From Paulinella micropora (taxonomy: Eukaryota > Cercozoa > Imbricatea > Euglyphida), in assembly GCA_009731375.1 (NCBI GenBank), contig BJOX01000286.1:444727-508726 (forward strand): a stretch of 64,000 nt of DNA, in the 5' to 3' direction. Position 1 is the stretch's first letter, and the number at the start of each line of letters is the position of its first letter. This document shows, in pieces, positions 16,476 to 27,752 of the stretch. The notes under the pieces are model-generated. The model ran no database searches. It was not told where the DNA came from and worked only from the letters and a program-made list of their open reading frames with translations. The translations under genes and the position numbers were made by a program.

Positions 16476-16586
16476 ATGGCCCGAATATCAAAAAAGGTAT
16501 TTGCGGGGGTGGCAGCCAACTTCACCCGCCATTTCGCTTCGGGAAGCCGATTTGCCTTGGACAACTTGACCACACAACTTTTTTGA
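16476..16586 (+). CDS. Short ORF after the integrase
   Basis: 36 codons from ATG to TGA, nine bases after the integrase stop, with a basic, Phe/Ala-rich product (begins MARISKKVF). It could be a tiny virus gene, or the start of a gene cut off at the element's right border. The border itself is not defined because no matching left terminus is in view. Confidence 0.25.
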   Translation: MARISKKVFAGVAANFTRHFASGSRFALDNLTTQLF

Positions 16587-16671
16587 TAGTATATGTAAAA
16601 ACGGGGGGATAATGCTGTTATCTCTTTATACGACAGACTGTGTAAAAAATGGCCTGCGATAGGGAAATTAA

Positions 16672-17391
16672 AATGGGAAGGGGGGGTGGGGCCATAGAAA
16701 CACCCCCCCTTTCCTTTCTTGTTTTTTCACGGAGAAGGAGGAGACCGAGAAGGAGAGTAAGGAAGACTCAAACCGCAAAAGCGCGGCGGGGACTCAGTCT
16801 AAAGCCCCCATAGTCCGCGGCAGTACGAAGGAGAAGTTCACGGAGGCGCAGAGGAGGAGAGCGCAAAACGATCTGGACATTCGACATGTGCGATGGAAGG
16901 AAGGAGAGGCGATTGCGGCCATCAAGTGGGTCCGAGACGCTTTTTATCTGTTGAGACCGGCAGAATCTCATGTTGCCGATGACACTCTCTCAGATCTTTA
17001 TCTCATGCGAGCTGTGGCGGTCCCGCAGACTACACGGGCAGCACGGACATCGAAGAGATCCTTAGCAGCAAAAACGATACAACCGGTACTCCATTTTTGG
17101 AGAAGCATGGACCCTGTTGAGGATCCAAAAGCTAGACAATATTTACCGGTGTACAAAGACGCGAAAAATCTCGAGACATGGGATGATACTATTACCCTTC
17201 GAGACAAAGACCACACTGCGTGGACTATTCAGTCACTGCCTAGAGGAGTGCTTGACATTCCTTTTGACTTATCTTTGGGCGCCATCCCTAACAAAATATG
17301 GGACATTCTGGAGGAGTCGAAGTTTGACTTGACTTTTGTTGGCGGCCCGCCACCTGGCAAAGGGGTTCGCGCAAGGCGACGAAGGCAGTAA
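16672..17391 (+). pseudogene. Unidentified ORF without a start codon, at the PLV-1 border
   Basis: Open for 239 codons to TAA at 17,389-17,391 but with no ATG at its head; GTG at 16,888 is the first other possible start. The first 70 codons are Lys/Glu-rich. The rest is a globular-looking sequence (VRWKEGEAIAAIKWVRDAF... LPRGVLDIPFDL) ending in RARRRRQ. The frame begins about 100 bases from the last PLV-1 ORF. It may be a host or retroelement gene whose 5' part was displaced by the insertion. I recognise no family. Confidence 0.35.
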
Positions 17392-18120
17392 GTGACATTT
17401 TTTTCTTTTATCACGCGTCGGACATTGAAAGCTGCATGTGGATTAATCTCATAGTGCCCATGTCAGATCATGTCTTATTAAAATGTTTTTATACCATTGT
17501 TGTTACTTGGCATTTTTATCGCAACATATGAGTGCGAGGGTCAATCGGCAAATGGATACGACACCGTATAAGGGGATCGCTTGTGAGTTTAGCGATGGTG
17601 TTCCTGGTACGACCCTGCTTCAAGTATCCAGGGTGATGTTCTCAAAAAATGTTCTCATAGTAGACATATTAAATTTTTTTCTTTGGATATACTTAATATC
17701 GTCATACCAGCACGGTCCGTCTCTACTTGTGTCGGCATATCGCATGGTCGGGCTCACTCACCCCGGCTTTGGATATAGTTATTAGGTCTGGCCCCCTAGT
17801 ACTATATTAAGGTAACCGATTGAATACAAGGGTATGTTATTAAAAGACAATGTATTTACTGATCGGAAGTGTTTTTGGAGAAGGAGAAAAATTATAACGC
17901 TGCTTTTATTGCAATAGTAATACTATTTGTTCTTGACATACTGCCTCAGAATTAAGTTACGGGGGGGACAACAAGTGTGGAAGGAGGAGTTTTTATTTAC
18001 AAAAACGAGGCTGGAGATTTATAGTTGACTCGTGTCTGGCGTATGCGTTTTATATATCCACTGCACCGTCTATCCGTGGGTTAATGCACTTAGTTGCGAC
18101 ACCCCGTAGCGTTTGTGCAG
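17392..18120. other. Non-coding stretch, nothing recognised
   Basis: AT-leaning DNA with only short ORFs and no repeats visible by eye. Confidence 0.4.
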
Positions 18121-18169
18121 AAAAGAAATCAGCAATTATATGACGAAAATATTGCATATTTCCGTCATA

Positions 18170-18367
18170 AAAACGGGAAGGGGTACTGTAGGCATCACCC
18201 CCCGGATAGCCGGTAAAAAGTACCCTTTTTCTGGTGTCAGGTGCACCTAGTTTTTTCCCATTATTTTCAATATCGTTTGGCCGGATTTGACCTAATGCCA
18301 TTTTAACCTTGGTCTGTTGCCGTTTTCTTTTCGGCTTCACTGAGCTAATATAACGAGACATCATTCT
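18170..18367 (-). repeat. Inverted flank of the Gag-like element, left copy
   Basis: On the minus strand this reads ATGTCTCGTTATATTAGCTC... and carries an open frame of about 100 codons (18,050-18,364) with FTGYPGG. The same sequence in the opposite orientation and with disrupted frame is at 22,998-23,166. Confidence 0.65.
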
Positions 18368-19214
18368 CTTTTGGGGATTTGTGTCTGGTTGTATTACCGA
18401 CTTTTTATTGAGCTATCTTCGGGGATTGTAACATGCCGTCCCCTGCCTTCGCATCCGCCGCAGACATTGCTGAATCTCTTCTCTGCAAACTTGCCTGACA
18501 ATTCCTGCTCGCCTTGCGATAGCTGTAGCTTCCTGTTTTGAATATATGTATGTGATATGTATGAATGAACGTAGGTACATTGTCTGTATACGTATTATAT
18601 CATACCAACATTAACTATATCATTCCATGTCATGTCATACCATAACATAACTCTCGTACACATCACACACTCGTGACATCATCAGAGAGGAAACGAAGCA
18701 TAGATATATATGATCACTCATTATCCTGACAGAGACGTACAAATATGATAATATCTCACAGACTTGCAAGCTTAAACTGTAGGACATATCACATCATACA
18801 TCAAACAACAAAGCTGTAAGGACTAAAATAATGATGTATGTAAACCACTGACCACACAAGACACTGAGTCTCATTACATCACAGTCTCTATCGATACAAC
18901 TGACAAACATGACAGAGTACACTCATAAGAACACAGCACATATATTATCGTCTCGTTCTACATGAAGCTCATCCAACTAGTTGCTACCACAAATAGACAT
19001 AGTCATGCCACAAGAACGTCACTGCACACTTACACAATTTGACATTCATCTTAATGAGGTGAAATAACTGTTCTTGGTGTTTTCCCACGTGAACGTCATT
19101 CAGACACTTCACGCACTGATTGGCTGGCTGGTGGAATCTACTCAGACCACTCCCACCACCGCCACAGCTGTGAGACTGACAGCTCCACTAGCACGGGGCA
19201 ACACCTTGTTTTTA
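18368..19214. other. Non-coding stretch
   Basis: Rich in short CATA/CACA-type words but no long array, no gene seen. Confidence 0.4.
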
Positions 19215-19505
19215 TTTCTAGAGAAGCAGAACGGGGTCCTCGACAATCAAACCCCAAAAACTGCTCTTTCACATTATATCGTTTTTGTCGCAGAACATCT
19301 ACGGGGTCAGCCAACCGGTGCAAGCTACCCTAAAACTGCTTTTTGTTTTTGATCAGTAGAACGGGCAGATCACTCCCAAAAATTACTTTTAGTTTTTGAT
19401 TAGTCGGTAGAACGGGCAGGGTCTCGGCAACAACTCCCAAAACTACTCGTTGTTTTTGATTTTGCAGAACGTGCAGCGTCTCGGCGACCACTCCCAAAAC
19501 TGCGG
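19215..19505. repeat. Degenerate tandem repeat of about 60 bp
   Basis: Roughly five diverged units, each with a GCAGAACGG/GTAGAACGGGCAG head, a CCCAAAA-CTGC middle and a GTTTTTGAT end. Confidence 0.6.
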
Positions 19506-19563
19506 GAACCGGGCCCAAGCAAGCGATCAGCCACGACGAATGCATCATAACCTATTATGTAAT

Positions 19564-22140
19564 TTAATAGCAGAATTGTAATGCACCCAACGATACCTCG
19601 TAAAAAGTCGGTAATACAACTAAACACAGTCTCCCTCCATAAGGGGTATATCCCCGACCTCCTCTTCCTCTCTGAGGGGTTCCTTGCCACCTCGAGGCTC
19701 CTCTCCATGTTCCTCCTCCTCGTCCTCCTCCTGCTCCTCCTCCTCGTCCTCCTGCTCCTGCTCCTCCTCCTCGTCCTCTTTGAGAGGCCTTTAAGTTCTT
19801 TTGTCTCTCCCTTTCCTCCTTCTTCTCCTTCATCCTCTTCATGTAGGTAATGAGTGCCTCTCGTAACTCCTCATCATCACACATATTGGCATACCAACCT
19901 TCGTTCGCAGCGGCAATCTGAAGCATATTGAAAAGGCTCGGTTCCTTGCCTTCCGTCCTGCTCAGAAAATTTGCCCTTGCTGTTGGGTTCTGCCTATCAT
20001 GATTGAAAGAGCAGTCTCTGTTCTCCATCTGTGCCTTACACTGCAAGCCCGCGAACCACCTCCAACATGCGGTCTTCAGGTCTGGCTCTCTCTGTCTCTT
20101 CCAACCGGCAACTCTGTTTGTGTACGTGGCTTGTGCGCCAACAGGTACACCGCCTGCCTGTGCCGTATGTGCCTCCGTGAGCGAGTCCATGTTTGAGCAT
20201 GCACTCATCACTTCTTGAAACAGTGCTGACGGAGCAACGCTTTGAACCGTATTTTCGAACACGTGTGTCTCGAGGAAGTTCTTGGACTTCACTGAGCTAA
20301 ACGTCGAGCATTGTTGTATGAGCTGAGTAAGCTTACTCGGGTTAACTGTGTGTAACGCCGAAAAGAAATAGAGGATGATCGACTTGCGGCCATAGAATAG
20401 CCCATAGGAGGAAACTACCTCCGTAAGGGTCGCCGCCAAGCCAACAGCACTCCTCAAACTCATCGCCACTGTCTCAAAGATTTCAAATCCTATGAGAGTA
20501 CCAGTGCAGAGATGCTGGTATCCATGAGATTGAAAATATGAAATGAGTGTGGCCACCGCCAGTTCACACTGAGCGTCTAGGCCTGTTGCATTGTTTCTCT
20601 TAATCTCCTCCTTCTTTCTCAAAAACTTGTACTGTGTCAGATCAAATCCCTCCGAGACTAGAGATTGGTCAAAAACAGTAACAAGGGCCTCGTATTCCTG
20701 CGTTTCGTCGCAAGGAAAAGCCTTCATGCAGGCATTGATCTCTTTGAGCTTGCTCAAAAGCGAAGCATCAGAGTCTTTGTCTGAGCTCGTCTTGGCATAT
20801 AGCATGAGACTTGCCACTCCTCCTTTCTTCCCCTTGAAGGCATTTATGATGTTCTGTCTGTCCTTCTTCTCCGTGTTTGTGACCACCACCGTAGTTGAGC
20901 CCGAGGGTGCAGGGGCTGGTGGGGCAGGAGCTGGTGGGGTCAAATATGTCGGAGGGTGTGTCTTTGCACCACTCACTTTTGCTTTCATTCTTTCCAGTCT
21001 CATCGTCTTCTCGAACTCCTCATTCTCTTTCGCCTTCTTCTTCTCAGATATCACCAGCTTTTGAGCATGAGTGATAAAGGCCACCAATTCAGAAGCAGAT
21101 CTGAGAAAATTATATTTCTCCACATATTGGTCAACACCTGCTTTGTTGGCGACCGGTGGTGCGTTACTAAGTGATTTAAGGACAGAGTGATCCTTGGTAG
21201 GAATCCATCTCTTCCATGCCTCCTTGTGCAGTAACGCACCCATCAACAGTCTGATCTTGGTCAGAACTCTGTCGGTCTTCTCTAACTCATCAATCACAGG
21301 ATGAGTTTCTCCTGCTGCCTTAATGCTTTTTTCCATCTCTGCCTTCCCCTCCTCCAAGGCCTTTATTTCCATTGTAAAAAAATGAAATATGCCACTCGAG
21401 TTTTTCGAACCCAGATTGGTCTTCATTTTTGTTACATCGACTGCCTCCTGACCAGTCGCGAGGAATCTGGCCGTTGCTCTTGGGTTTGTGTACTGGAGGT
21501 AACCCTCACATCGTGGGCCGTATGTACGTTCCCAAATCAGGGTTTGAGTGTACACCCCAAAGATAGCATCGAGTAATTCAAGGTGGGTGTGTGTGTCCCC
21601 AAACTTGATATGCTGTATCTTCTTTCTCTCTTCTGGATCAGAGACCAGTTTGCCGAGGAGCTGTGCTGTGTTTGATAATAGGATATAGACATCCTTTTTA
21701 GCACGACTTTTCTCTCTTCTTTGATCCTGAGGGATCCACACATAGGTATCCTTCTCTACCCCCATCTTGTTATCAAACTCTTTTTTAGTGAGGTCATAGT
21801 GGTCTTGCACCCACTGTTGTTCCTCCACTGTGATCTCCTCTCCATCACTATGAATCAAGTCGATCATTTTTCGTCCTCCTCCTCCCGTGTAGGCAGGTGG
21901 TAAGGGATTACCATATGCTCCTCCTCCTCCCGTCTCTTCTTGTTCAAATCCTCCTTCATCTTCGTCTCCTCCATATCTTCCTTCATCATCCCAGCCCTCT
22001 TCTACTCCTCCTCCTACTCCTTCATCTCCTCCTCCTCCTCCTTCATTCAGTCCTCTTCCTCCTCCTTCTCCTGCTTCTTCTTCTTCTCTTCTTTGTTCTG
22101 CCTCCGAGAATTCACTCACTTCGGCGGTCTCTGTCGACAT
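19564..22140 (-). CDS. Gag-like protein of a retroelement, CCCH finger
   Basis: 858 residues, uninterrupted. Order: acidic/Gly-rich N terminus (residues 1-90), a long helical middle, an Ala/Pro linker (PPAPAPPAPAPSG, about residue 400), a helical core, then CWRWFAGLQCKAQMENRDC..NH, a CCCH-like finger near residue 705. The end is Arg/Gly-Gly-rich (RGRGGGAGAGG...), typical of RNA binding. The final 20 residues are encoded by a sequence repeated at 22,928-22,980, so the natural end may have been lost. No reverse transcriptase lies beside it. Best read as ORF1 of a DIRS/YR-like or other retroelement; a host RNA-binding protein is possible. Confidence 0.5.
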   Translation of the reverse strand: MSTETAEVSEFSEAEQRREEEEAGEGGGRGLNEGGGGGDEGVGGGVEEGWDDEGRYGGDEDEGGFEQEETGGGGAYGNPLPPAYTGGGGRKMIDLIHSDGEEITVEEQQWVQDHYDLTKKEFDNKMGVEKDTYVWIPQDQRREKSRAKKDVYILLSNTAQLLGKLVSDPEERKKIQHIKFGDTHTHLELLDAIFGVYTQTLIWERTYGPRCEGYLQYTNPRATARFLATGQEAVDVTKMKTNLGSKNSSGIFHFFTMEIKALEEGKAEMEKSIKAAGETHPVIDELEKTDRVLTKIRLLMGALLHKEAWKRWIPTKDHSVLKSLSNAPPVANKAGVDQYVEKYNFLRSASELVAFITHAQKLVISEKKKAKENEEFEKTMRLERMKAKVSGAKTHPPTYLTPPAPAPPAPAPSGSTTVVVTNTEKKDRQNIINAFKGKKGGVASLMLYAKTSSDKDSDASLLSKLKEINACMKAFPCDETQEYEALVTVFDQSLVSEGFDLTQYKFLRKKEEIKRNNATGLDAQCELAVATLISYFQSHGYQHLCTGTLIGFEIFETVAMSLRSAVGLAATLTEVVSSYGLFYGRKSIILYFFSALHTVNPSKLTQLIQQCSTFSSVKSKNFLETHVFENTVQSVAPSALFQEVMSACSNMDSLTEAHTAQAGGVPVGAQATYTNRVAGWKRQREPDLKTACWRWFAGLQCKAQMENRDCSFNHDRQNPTARANFLSRTEGKEPSLFNMLQIAAANEGWYANMCDDEELREALITYMKRMKEKKEERERQKNLKASQRGRGGGAGAGGRGGGAGGGRGGGTWRGASRWQGTPQRGRGGRGYTPYGGRLCLVVLPTFYEVSLGALQFCY
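19575..19632 (+). repeat. Direct repeat, copy 1 (Gag 3' end)
   Basis: GTAATGC(A/C)CCCAACGATA..., about 55 bp, repeated in the same orientation at 22,928-22,980 on the far side of the Gag-like gene. Possible split terminal repeat. Confidence 0.6.
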
Positions 22141-22927
22141 GATGTCGTAGTAGTGATCAACAGGAGGACAGTGTCAGCTCCTATGTTTGGTTTTTGTTCG
22201 TTTGTGTTCTGTTCCTCCTTCAGTCGATTGACTAGTGAAGAGAGAAACTAATAGAGAGGGTAGGATAAGATTCCCTGTCCTCTATGAAACACTGTTTGTA
22301 TGTTTGTTTTTGTTTGAGAAAAATAGTCTTTGAGACTTTCTCCGATTTCTTGTTCTCCTTACTCAGATTACTTTCTCCTCCTTCTTTTCTATATTGTATC
22401 TAGTATGAGGCACTTGGACCTACACACAGATAGTAATAGAGAAGCTAGAAAAGCTCTCCTTGAGAAGTCGACAGTCGGTCGGATAGGTTCTCAGACCTAC
22501 CTTTAGAAAACGATCAGAGATTTGCAAAAATACTCTGACGTATGTGTGAGATAATGCAGATAAATGCACAAACTAGAAGGGTAGAGTGTTGTGCTCCTGT
22601 CCCTATGCTTGTTTGTGTTTTGTGTGTGTTCCTTCACTCTTCTGTCCACCTCCTTCTTCTTGGTCTCTGTGTGAGAACAGCAAGAACGACAGAGAGTTTG
22701 TATCTGATGTCTCCTTGTGAGCACACAGATACTGATTGGGCTAGAGGGTACGAGACACCTGCTTGAGACCAATCAAATTATTTGTTTTGTGAAAGAGTTA
22801 TGAGAGAGCTGTGTTGGAGTATTTGTTTTCGTCTGACGTCCCCGTGTGAGACAGGTCAGTGAAAATTCACTCTGTTGCCTGTGTGGCAAAGCAGAAAGAA
22901 ATCACCCTAGTGATGTGGACTCCAAAT
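22141..22927. other. 5' flank of the Gag-like gene
   Basis: No ORF of note. Repeated CTCCTTC/TTGTTTG words; could contain the element's 5' untranslated region. Confidence 0.35.
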
Positions 22928-23166
22928 GTAATGCCCCCAACGATAGCTCGTAAAAAGTCAGTAATACAACCAAACACAGTTCTCAAAAGATGAGAATGAT
23001 GTCTCGTTATATTAGCTCAGTGAAGCCAAAAAGGAAAACTGCAACAGACCAGGAATAAAATGGCATCAGGTCAAATCCGGACAAATAATACTGAAAAACA
23101 AGCTGGTGCACCTGTCACCAGGAAAATGTACTTTTTTACCGGCTATCCGGGGGGTCCTACAGAATT
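22928..23166 (+). repeat. Direct repeat copy 2 and inverted flank, right copy
   Basis: 22,928-22,980 matches 19,575-19,632. 22,998-23,166 is the inverted partner of 18,170-18,367, here with a premature stop after about 20 codons. Confidence 0.6.
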
Positions 23167-23605
23167 ACTTTCAGTGCTCGGACAAGCGGTTCATAGTCTA
23201 GCTATTTCAGATCGGCAGAGGTTGGCTGGATCGACTTGCTAGCTCAACTTCAGGCACTCCACTACTATATAGATAATTCTTTATTGAGTCGGTTCTGAGA
23301 GAAACATGCGGCCAGGGTAAGCTGGTCGGCTGACAATGCTGTGCTTTGGCCCCACGTTATGGGTCCAATATATTTATATTAAACAGTTCGATCCAAAGCA
23401 GTAAAATGACATTGAGGATTCTAACCAGTAACTGTGGTTTAATACTTATTGGAGTAGCTATGTAAACTGCATAGTCTAACAAACCGTCACTGCCTTCTTT
23501 CCGAACGATGTCATAAATCATCATATTCATTCAGGGTTGCCACCGTCACGGCTGCAATTAACTGTACTTATCTCAGTGTATGTTAAGTTTAGTGCTCATC
23601 ATGAT

Positions 23606-23690
23606 GGCAGGTCAGTTGGACTTTAATTCGGGTCGATGCGTCGTCCGCAGTTGAGGTTCACTTTGCTCTTGCCGATCTGCAGCTATAAGT
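23606..23690 (-). repeat. Degenerate copy of the last exon of the YVH1-type gene
   Basis: On the minus strand CTGCAGATCGGCAAGAGCAA... repeats the final coding part at 23,755-23,830 (LQIGKSKV..., RRIDPN), with changes that put a stop in frame. It lies downstream of the gene's own stop. Confidence 0.6.
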
Positions 23691-23745
23691 CATGCTGAAT
23701 TCAAGTACTTATCTTTCTAGAATATATATTGGCTAATACTATGGC

Positions 23746-24090
23746 TCATTGCGGTGGCAGGTTGGATAGCAAGTTCGGGTCGATACGTCGTGTCTTAAGG
23801 TCCACTTTGCTTTTCCCGATCTGCAGCGCTGGAGTGACCCAGGCTCCGCACGAACACTGCACTCCCGCCCAGTCATAGGAGCCTAGTCTACTGGAGCACT
23901 TGGGACAGTCTAGCTTTCCCTTGGCCGAGCTGCAGTCGAAGTCAGGCGGAGGAGCTTCTAGGAAATAGGAGGTACATGCCGAGCCTTGCTCCCGCCCTTG
24001 TGATGATGAAGCTTGTGCTTTGACTCGTTTGCCGCGAAACGTGATGGGGCCCGCGACGGCTTCGTGGGATAAGTTGAGTTGGCCTGAGAA

Positions 24091-24123
<33 letters not shown>

Positions 24124-24173
24124 GAGAGAGAGAGAGAGAGAGTATTACGTACTACGTACTTACTCACTTACTC

Positions 24174-24207
<34 letters not shown>

Positions 24208-24486
24208 CTTGTGTGAAAAGGACGCGCCGGCATTTGCGACAAGTGAAGTAGGTAAGCAAGGTGGAGGGGAGAGATAATGATGATGAGGATGAGGATGATG
24301 ATGAGGATGAGGATGATGATGATGATGATGAGGAGGAGGAGGAGGAGGAGGAGGATGATGAGGATGATGAGGATGATGACGATGAGGAGGATGAAGAAGA
24401 GGAAGAAGAAGAGGAAGAAGAAGAGGAAGAGGAATAAGAGGGAGAAGAGGGAGAAGAGGGAGAAGAAGGAGGAGAAGAAGAAGAAG

Positions 24487-24518
<32 letters not shown>

Positions 24519-24861
24519 GACAGTGACGACGATGATGATGAAGATGATGATGATGATTCAGAGAAGAAGGAGGAGGAAGAAGAGGAAGAAGAAGAGGAAG
24601 AAGAAGAGGAAGAAGAGGAAGAAGAAGAGGAAGAAGAAGAGGGAGAAGAAGAGGGAGAAGAAGAGGGAGAAGAAGAAGAAGAAGAAGAAGAAGAAGAAGA
24701 AGAAGAGGAGGAGGAGGAGGAGGAAGAAGAAGAAGAGAAGGAAGGGGAAGAGGAAGAGGAAGAAGAGTCAGGGGAGAGGGAGCTGAAAGTATAGGCACTG
24801 GAAGGTACGGATGAAGAGGAAGAGGAAGAAGATGAAGATGAAGATGAAGATGATGAAGAAG

Positions 24862-24892
<31 letters not shown>

Positions 24893-25023
24893 CATGTCGA
24901 AAGCAACGGCTACCCCTGCCTCGTTCAAACCATTCAAAACCTACACACATGTATGCATATGCATATCTGACAAAATCTCACGCTAATTACGACCGAAGCG
25001 ATTGCGGACCTCCTATCTATCTA

Positions 25024-25079
<56 letters not shown>

Positions 25080-25080
25080 C

Positions 25081-25155
<75 letters not shown>

Positions 25156-25254
25156 CTATCCTATCCTATCCTATCCTATCGTATCCTATCGTATCCTATC
25201 GTATCCTATCTATCCTATCGTATCCTAACCTATCCTATCCTATCCTATCTTATC

Positions 25255-25333
<79 letters not shown>

Positions 25334-25645
25334 CCTTGGTGGCGAAGTCGCAGATGAACGAGGTAAAAAAAACGTATCTACCTGCCTACCTGTACCTACC
25401 TACCTACCTACCTACCTACCTACCTACATATTCATCTTTCCTTCTACTTACCTCGGTGGCTAAGTCTATGCTATCTATCCTTCAGTTAATCTTTTCTGCT
25501 ATCTTTCTATTTATCTACCCATTTATTTAATTATCTATCTACCTCGGTGGCAAAGTCGGTGCTGCTGAGGAACGAGGTGAAACGCGATGACAGAAACACA
25601 CTCTGCATATATAGATTATATATGAGAGAGAGAGAGAGAGAGATA

Positions 25646-25711
<66 letters not shown>

Positions 25712-26160
25712 TGAAAGAGATAGATAGAGAGAGAGAGAGAGAGAGAAGAGAGAAGAGAGAGAGAGAGATGAAAGAGAGAGAGAGAGAGAGAGAAGAGAGA
25801 AGAGAGAGATAGAGATAGAGAGAGAGAGAGAAAGGAAAGAACGAAACGATATATAAATGTATATGTATATTATACAATATGTATATCAATACATGCAAGG
25901 GTGCATGCTGCATATAAAAATTGTACTGTCTATCAATTTAAATTTCGCACACGTATATAATGATGTATTTACACCTTCTCTTCTTCCCCTATCGTCTCGA
26001 CGGAGCAGAGGCCTTTGCCATGTTGACCCATGCTGTTGCCTTTTTGTCCCTCTGTCCGCGCTATCGCAATTATTTGTTCCAGAGAAGTCCAAGCAAACCT
26101 TGGAGATGTTTCACCAGCTTTAGCTGAGAGAGAGAGAGAGAGGGAGAGAGAGAGAGAAAG

Positions 26161-26243
<83 letters not shown>

Positions 26244-26274
26244 ATGAGAGAGAACGAGAGAAAGTGGCAGGAAA

Positions 26275-26322
<48 letters not shown>

Positions 26323-26570
26323 GAAGATGCAACCTGGCGCAGTTAAGTCGTTGATCACGCCAGAAGGGACATAGCGCGTCGGACATAAGTACATTCTAAT
26401 ACACACAGACACACACAAATTGCCTCAGTTACATCAATACGCTAGAAAGCGTAGAGTGGGCGGGCACAAATACATCCTAAACAAGAAGTAGAAGACACGT
26501 GTGTGTGTGTGTGTATGTGTGTGTGTGTGAGCCTGTGTGTGTGTGTGTGTGTGTATGTGTGTGTGTGTGC

Positions 26571-26634
<64 letters not shown>

Positions 26635-26911
26635 CTATGTGTTCCACACGTCACGAGAATGCACCTGCAATATATAGACATGATCTATGCATGTTGTCTT
26701 TCCGTAACGTGTGTGTGTATGTGTGTGCATAATAATGGAAGACATAAATGGTAACATAAAGATATATGTACCCGTTCCAGCTACGGAGTTTCTTATAGTA
26801 TTCTTTGTTTGCTCGGGCAATTTTGGTCTTCTTCTCTGTTTCCTAGAAAATGAAAGAAGAAATAGAGAACGGGGAAAATAGGAAAAGAGAAAAACAATAC
26901 TACAGCGAGGT

Positions 26912-26966
<55 letters not shown>

Positions 26967-27085
26967 AAGCGATTGCAAACAACCTGCGATTTGCTGGGCA
27001 GTTTCGAATTGTCGTTAGTGGCGGACCAGCTGGCCCGGTCGGACGAGCCGGAAGGGCCGGACAGTTTTGCTTTGGCCTGTTTCCG
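23746..27085 (-). CDS. Host gene, seven exons, YVH1/DUSP12-type C-terminal zinc domain
   Basis: Exons on the minus strand: 26,984-27,085; 26,772-26,842; 26,334-26,395; 25,975-26,123; 25,543-25,602; 24,208-24,940; 23,746-24,083. All junctions are GT-AG and all phases fit, which strongly supports one gene. The end carries [12 protein letters not shown], then [34 protein letters not shown] and KSKVD. This is the zinc-binding C-terminal domain of dual-specificity phosphatase YVH1/DUSP12, which in other eukaryotes acts in 60S ribosome maturation. A tract of about 200 serines (24,260-24,900) precedes it in the same exon. The phosphatase domain is not seen; the known exons upstream are not similar to one, so it may lie further 5' or be absent. 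Introns are filled with GA and TATC arrays. Confidence 0.7.
24260..24900. repeat. Trinucleotide array coding for polyserine
   Basis: GAT, GAG and GAA units on the plus strand read as TCN serine codons on the minus strand, without a stop or frame break over about 640 bp. Confidence 0.85.
25011..25440. repeat. TATC, TATCC and CCTA arrays within the intron, with exon-end copies
   Basis: TATC tetramers pass into CTATC pentamers (25,153-25,258) and back. Degenerate copies of the exon end at 25,543 (TTCGCCACCAAG on the minus strand, followed by GT) lie at about 25,333-25,370 and 25,448-25,470. Confidence 0.7.
25624..25840. repeat. GA/GATA array, intron
   Basis: Near-pure GAGA with short GATAGA and GAAAGA interruptions. 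Confidence 0.85.
26126..26325. repeat. GA and GAAA arrays, intron
   Basis: GAGA runs with a GAAA stretch at about 26,158-26,190. Confidence 0.85.
26498..26970. repeat. GT and GA arrays
   Basis: GTGTGT (26,500-26,570), GAGA (26,572-26,628) and GAGA (26,913-26,965), separated by unique DNA including the exon at 26,772-26,842. Confidence 0.85.
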
Positions 27086-27087
27086 CT

Positions 27088-27264
<177 letters not shown>

Positions 27265-27269
<5 letters not shown>

Positions 27270-27480
27270 GTTTAATCTATGGGCGTGGCGTAGCTTAATA
27301 GCCATTGCCTCTTATACTACCCCCGAGCAAGAACTCTCAGCACTTCAGCCGCGCACCAACCACTGTCCGCTGTGGTTGGTGCCTGTGCCCAGTTCAAGCC
27401 GAAAGGTAGACGAGCCCTTGTGAACTGTACAGAACAACCACTAAAAACACTCCCCCAGGGGCGTGTGCCATAAGGAGATG
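27265..27480 (+). repeat. Short interspersed repeat family B, copy 1
   Basis: TTTAATCTATGGGCGTGGC..., homologous to 36,008-36,207 and bordered on its left by GATA units in both places. GCGTAGCTTAATAGCC and AGTTCAAGCCG resemble polymerase III A and B boxes, though about 100 bp apart, so a SINE is possible. Confidence 0.55.
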
Positions 27481-27709
27481 ATGGTCGCCAAAGTCGAGGT
27501 TTCGGGAGTTCACGCTCGTTGTGAGTTACCTTCTACAACCACGGCTTCATCAACCCTTTGCCTCACGGTCCCGGTCGGGAGACTGTCGCCTGTTTTTTAG
27601 CCCTTGTGCTGCGCGCGATTAACGGCGGACACAAAACCGTCGTTATAGGGGGTTTGGCTTTAGGCCGGAGCACTGAGCAGCTGGCCCTCTACCCCCCCCC
27701 CCCCCCGGA

Positions 27710-27752
<43 letters not shown>

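Noticed and set aside
1-16590. Bacteriophage or plasmid origin of the left element
   Set aside because: S74 and fibre repeats occur in phages, but MCP, penton, adenain-type protease, A32-type ATPase and rve integrase together are those of a Polinton-like virus.
24196-24798. Poly-Leu and poly-Lys/Met ORFs over the trinucleotide array
   Set aside because: Other frames of the array. Only the serine frame joins in phase with exons on both sides.
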